Source of the DNA: Acanthosoma haemorrhoidale
Taxonomy: Eukaryota; Arthropoda; Insecta; Hemiptera; Acanthosomatidae
Reading direction: 5' to 3'
DNA: 64,000 bases
Assembly (NCBI GenBank): GCA_930367205.1
Contig: OV884011.1
Span: 40,127,754 to 40,191,753, forward strand
Position numbers and translations under genes: made by a program. Below the pieces are notes generated by a model. The model had not been told where the DNA came from and searched no databases. It saw only the letters and a program-made list of their open reading frames with translations. Positions 58,890 to 64,000 of this stretch are shown here, piece by piece; position 1 is the first letter of the stretch; the number at the start of each line of letters is the position of its first letter.

Positions 58890-60230
58890 GTTTCACCGAT
58901 GAATTTTCCCTCTATCTTTGTATATAATAATACAAATTCCATATTTTTTTTTTTTTTTATTTGATCCATAGATTTAACTAAGTGCAACGTATATTTCACT
59001 AAAATGTTGTATCTCAGAAATTTGAGCTCCTAGGCAGCAACTAATGCCATATTTGAATTCAGAGCATCAAATTCATATGAAATCATCTTCAAATACTCCG
59101 GCAAAAAAAAAAACTGATGGCCTGTGTAATTTGTTTATTTCAATTATGATAAAAAAACCAAAAAAACCTTTGTTTTATTTATTAATCCATCTTTGTCATT
59201 GAAAATCGTCTTTTCAAAATATAAAAACGAAGAAAATAAAATACTAGCCCCAAAAAAACAGGCGATGGGAACAAACTCATGACTGTAATATTACAAGTAA
59301 TTTATAACTAGAGAAATGTTAGTGAAACAGGTCATCCTTTTTTCAGGTTAAAATAATTTATTTTTTAATATTTCCTGTTACTGTTTAGTTTCTTTATTCT
59401 TAGCAGCACATAATGATCATATCAGCTCAGGAATATACCTTTAAAATTTCTGATAGATTCATTTTTAAAAGCCGCTAAATCGCTTTTATGGTTAATATAA
59501 TATCCATAAAACATGGGTACCTTCAAAGAAAACTAGAGGCCCCTTGATGTTGTAGCATTTATGCGATTAAGCTCGATCTACTCGATCTCTACTTAGGAGA
59601 AAGAAAGAAACAAAAAAAGTACACAGCTGAAATCCACCCTCGGGGGTGAACATAGGAACGTATAAAAAATATACTACGATTCAGTTTCATGACTGTGTCA
59701 GATGTGATAATAATGGTGAGAAAATGTAGAGGGAATAAATAATAAAATAATAATAATAAGGTTTAAAAGAATGAACACCATAAATAATTATTGTGCAAGT
59801 TATTAAGTTCACCATGTACAAAGATTTATTCACTAAGGATGAAAAATTTATATCGCGTAAATAAACGTTTGCATAAGAAATCTTAAAAAGCAATAACCCC
59901 AAAACAGGTATTTATGTAAAGAGTTCTGACTTATGATTTACAGAACTGGAGCTGAAAATTTCCTTTTGCCCTTTCCGCCCACGGCTCAACTCTCAACAAG
60001 TCTTAGCAAAGTGGGTGACTCGTCCTTCACTGATATATTAGAAATAGAGTGATTATCAATGTCAAATCAGGAAACAGTACTACTGTATTAATAACATATA
60101 TTCGTTGGATTTAGTCAAAACCTGAAACCTTTATTTGAACATTTTTGTTTAAAAATAAAGTATTAGTGGCAGGGTCGGGAACAAAATCAAGGGTAAAAAA
60201 ATATCGTTATCTAGAGATTAGAATTCTTCT
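58890..60230. other. Non-coding, no gene recognised
   Basis: AT-rich with homopolymer runs; no supported gene. Confidence 0.35.
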
Positions 60231-60234
60231 TCCT

Positions 60235-60390
60235 TCTACTTTGCTAGGGAGGTGACAGGGGATTCCTGGCTGTAGATGTTGTAAATACAGTATGAATGAG
60301 TGCGTGAATGCAACATTGTGTGTATGATATGAAAGAGGTCATTTACCTCAATTAACCATTGCCCTATTAGGATAGATTGTAATCTTTTTT
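60235..60390 (+). mobile_element. Jockey LINE 3'-tail fragment
   Basis: GGCTGT...TGTAAATA..GTATGAATGAG, then GTGAATG and GATTGTAAT, parallel the 3' tail of the Jockey element at 49455-49575 in order and spacing. No coding part is attached; 5'-truncated insertion or remnant. Confidence 0.55.
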
Positions 60391-60399
60391 TCTCGAAAA

Positions 60400-61850
60400 C
60401 TCAGATATTTTAAGATAACTAACGAGACCTGCTAAAATAATAAATTTTACAATGGCTGGTCTTTGTGAAGGGCACTGAACGTTAACCAGGGAGCCCCAGG
60501 CTCATATAATGGACTTACACACTAATTTCGTTTTCATTAAATAATCAATAAAGTTTATGACTGTGTAATCACAAAACTAATAATTATTAAACAGAAATGA
60601 GTTTTCACCCCAGTGTCTGCCGTATCATGGTCATTGTGAGTCCTCTGTATCATCAATTAATTAATTTGAAAAAAAAGTTTATTTTAATCGTGTTGAGAAG
60701 GGTATCAATGTGGTTGATGTGCTGATTAACAGTGTGATTCGTGTATTGTTTTTTAAAACATAATTTAAAAAAATAGCACTTTTCCAGCTGTTAGGCTAAG
60801 AGGTGTAACAGTTAACAAGGGAGTTCTAGGTATTGATGATAATTATGATAAAAACAATGGCAACCTCATAAAAAATAAAGCTGTGTAATCAATAGTTAGG
60901 GCATCAAATTAAAGATCTGGACGTGGTAATAGGAGTTTAGCTAACCTTTTCACTGGTGTAATCAAGTCTCCATTTTATATTATATCAGCTGTGTTCCTGA
61001 GATCCATCTTCTCAACAAAAACAAAAAGATTGTGAATTGCCAACGTTTTTGCATTGCAAATTTTTTTCCATAAAAAACCCTATTGATAACCACAAAGTCA
61101 GACCCATCGACCTGTGAATTTATTACCATTGTGCAAAGTCAACCAATTTAACATTCACTTTTATTCAAGACCTAGGCCACCTCTCGCTACTATAACTTCC
61201 ATTACTTTCTCCTTGGTCATCCTATCCTGTATGCTAATGCCCAATCTCATCCCAGGCCGACTACCCAGGGCGACGCCTAAGGTGGAGGTGGCCTTGTCAC
61301 TTCCTCCAAAGCAATTAGCATTTTGTTAAAAATATGCTTCATGGGGTGATTATTAAAGTGTCAACTTGAGTTGTTTTTGCTACTGAGAGTTTTCCCTCAA
61401 TAAAAGTCAGTCTTAAGCACCGATTAAAATAATTTGAATTGATTGAATAAAATTATTTGAATAAAGGTTTTTAATGAATAAAAAAACATTCATCTCCTTA
61501 ATAGAAAGTTTAAAAGGTACATTTGTAGTTTATTCCCATTTAAGGTAACAAATTTGTATAAACAAAGGAACAACATTAAATCGCTACTAATGGCTTCCAA
61601 AAGGTTATTTGTGGGATTATCCTAAAAATTTAAAACAGAGGTAGGTACTATGGTTTGCGAAACCGAAATCGGCGGAACGGGTTCATGTAATTTTTTTTTA
61701 AAAATATTTCCAGGTGTTGAGGCTTAAAATTCGATCGGTTTTCAAATTCGATCATTTTTACCGCACTTATTACAGACAGACAGTGTTTTCGGGCTCGGCA
61801 ATAATACCTGGTCCTGACTAAAGGGTAATAGTTCTATGATGTTTTCCGCA
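60400..61850. other. Non-coding, no gene recognised
   Basis: AT-rich. A short inverted pair, GGCCACCTC / GAGGTGGCC, spans about 61175-61293 in a slightly GC-richer patch. No gene supported. Confidence 0.35.
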
Positions 61851-61854
61851 GTGA

Positions 61855-62045
61855 TAGCTTCCTAGTGCATGACGAGGTGAGCGGTTCCCCTTCGCAGCTC
61901 CGGGAAATGCATTTTTCCAGAGGGCGTGGACGGCTGGTCTAGGCGCGGCCAAGGACTAGACATCAACTGCGCTCGGCTAATTATGGAAATGCACCGGTCA
62001 CGTTGTACCGGGTACCGTTAGGCGTTTACCTCGCTGCCAGTTTTT
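61855..62045. other. GC-rich island of unknown nature
   Basis: About 190 bp markedly richer in G+C than its surroundings, with no open frame I can support. It contains GGAAATGCA twice (61903-61911, 61985-61993), a TAATTA string next to the second, and CCAAGGACT (61949-61957), the same string as the family promoter box but with no TATA box downstream. Could be a regulatory element or a decayed repeat. Confidence 0.35.
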
Positions 62046-62049
62046 CGAT

Positions 62050-64000
62050 TATTGTTCAATTTTATATGAATCAAATTAAACTGAACTAGTAGATTAGCTT
62101 TTTTTTTTCTAGTTTATGTCTAAGTAAGATGTCAAAATCCTTATCAGTTAGGTATAAAAAAAGAATACTCAAACACTTAAATAGAACATTAAAATATTCT
62201 TATAAATTAAATACTTACAATATTACAATATAAATGTTTAAAATCGTTTCAGAATAAAGGGGACCATTGAAGAAGACATCTTTTCCCCAAATTTAATATA
62301 TTTCTGGTTTTCAGATATTGCTTAGTAATTAAACTTGATGAAAATTACTGTGCTTCACTGAAATGGCCAACACACATCTACTTCCGTCAGAGAAGATCCG
62401 TCATGGTTTCGACCACACGCAGCACAATGTCCTTTAACAATTTTTTGTCCAATTTCAAGCCTTACGGTTAGTAAAAATAACTTAGGCTAAATTAATAATC
62501 ATCGAATAAAATGTAATAATGTTTATGTAAAGTTTACACATTTTTGATCGTAAATTGTAATTTAAAAAAAAAATGTTGGAAATGTATGTGAAATATTTAT
62601 AAAAATAACTCAGTACTCCAAAATGAAAGTTAATTAGAACGCAAATCTAAATTTAATACAGATAAGAATGAAACGTTATGAAAACAACAGTAGCCCAATT
62701 CTATTGATGGCTCACCAGCAGGTGACTATTGAAAGATAGTTCACCTCTGGCGTACATATATGGCAATATGGAGTCGTAGCCTCCAAATGATGCAACTTGT
62801 ATTGCACTGTTGTCAGCTGGGGTACAACTGTACCCCCCCCCCCTCCTCACCTATCACAGGGTTAAGTAATGAAATAATAAAGTGAATACAAAATAAAATA
62901 TCGGGATAAACTTATGGGTCTTCGCGTGAGGTACCTAAATATTTGATCTTTATCAATGTTTAGAACCAAAACGATCAGTCCATTTTGCAATGATATTTTC
63001 CTAGTTTAAGGAACAAATAGATTTTAGATAATTTGGTGTGCTACATTTATGATTTACTTTATGAATAATAATTTCCATTTCCACAACAAAACTTTTGCGT
63101 TCAATAATAGGAGCGCTTCCGATCTATGCTGTAATCAGCTCAGGCTCGGCAGTGCTTTCCCCACTCAAAATCAGTACTGAGCCTAGTGATGAAAATGAAG
63201 AATGAACGAATAAATAATCAAGTGTAGCAAAAGAACAACAGGGTTTCAATTAGAAAAAAGTACTATAGTAGATAATCTACATTTATAATTTAGTTTCTTA
63301 TTATTATCCTTTTAAACTTTCAGAGTAATTGATTCTAATAATAAATCGTTTTCTTGAATCTTTTTATAAAATTAATTTATAAAAGTTTAGTTGAGTCATT
63401 TCGCATATTTCATTTACCCAAAAAGTTCGATATGTGTAATTTAAATGTGCCAGAAGATTGGTTTCATGATCTCCTGTTTGTCCCATGTTTAAATCCGCAC
63501 ATTTATTTTATTTCAGTAATAATGATATACAATCATTACCACTTTCAGTTGTGGTATTGATCCAATAATTTGTCTTTGACTAACATCTTTTAATAAGCAT
63601 ACAAATGAAATTCAATTCTTAAAAATTATTCTTTATCCGAACACCATAAAATTCTTATTATTTTGGTTATTGTCATCTCTCGGAAGTTATTATTATTTCA
63701 ATTTTAATTAATATTAGACTTGATTTCATAATATTATATTTTATTTATATTATTATAATTTCTTTCTTGTAACATTTTATATGTTGTAGATGTTAATATA
63801 GTTACTGTATCACTTAAACTAAAAAAAAAATCCTATGTATATCTTTGTAATTTCAAGAAAGCGTTATATTTCCTTGTAATGTATATTCTGTAGAATCAAT
63901 AAAAACATTAATTTTTAATAATTGCTTATAAAAAAAAAAATACCTGGTAAATGATTAATGTCGGATGTGGAAGGGTATAATTAAATAACAAATCTTCCGT
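62050..64000. other. Non-coding to window end, no gene recognised
   Basis: AT-rich; a poly-C run near 62835-62846. No ORF, exon pair, RNA gene or repeat that I can support. Confidence 0.35.

Overview
The window is eukaryotic nuclear DNA from an insect. It is AT-rich, with short GT-AG introns, TATA-box promoters, AATAAA polyadenylation signals, solo LTRs, Ty3/gypsy and Jockey-type retroelement debris and a Tigger-like relic. No order can be assigned from sequence alone. Nothing bacterial or viral was seen.

The genes form a cluster for one family of secreted, low-complexity, probably cuticular structural proteins. Each intact gene has the same plan: a TATA box 61-65 bp before the ATG, usually preceded by a CCAAGGACTC-like box; a micro-exon of five codons (MKTIL, MNTIL, MKSFI, MRAVL; six in MNSFVF); a phase-0 intron; and one long exon with the rest of the signal peptide and a chain of 10-residue (30-bp) repeats. 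The repeats are of IPGAVSPGAV, GPVNGGAALT, AYTAPFNGGA or VVGPVSGGAE type. Members are a partial gene at 1-454 (-), genes at 4045-4987 (+) and 9512-10501 (+), four identical 'A' genes (-), three 'B' genes (+), a GPVS member at 39097-43198 (-) with a 3.1-kb intron, and a small aromatic-peptide gene I propose at 50004-55699 (+) with a 5.5-kb intron.

Layout: 0-0.5 kb partial gene; 4-5 kb and 9.5-10.5 kb two plus-strand genes; 11.8-12.3 kb solo LTR; 12.5-15.2 kb a dead family member, with an orphan promoter and a 3' coding relic separated by LINE debris; 16.1-35.0 kb a near-perfect 5.3-kb tandem array, each unit carrying one A gene (-) and one B gene (+), with the last unit lacking B; 35.1-38.9 kb a degenerate Ty3/gypsy element; 39.1-43.3 kb the GPVS gene; 45.0-46.6 kb a mitochondrial-carrier exon beside LINE relics; 47.1-49.6 kb a 5'-truncated Jockey LINE; 49.9-55.7 kb the small-peptide gene with a solo LTR in its intron; 56.6-57.2 kb a third solo LTR; 58.2-58.9 kb and 60.2-60.4 kb repeat relics; the rest to 64 kb is non-coding as far as I can see.

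The inferred biology is a locus making several variants of one proline/glycine/alanine decapeptide polymer, partly elastin-like (PGAV) and partly tyrosine-bearing (AYTAPFNGG), under a shared promoter. Copy number changes by 5.3-kb segmental duplication and protein length by gain or loss of 30-bp units. Cuticular function is inferred from composition, secretion and clustering; I see no chitin-binding RR domain.
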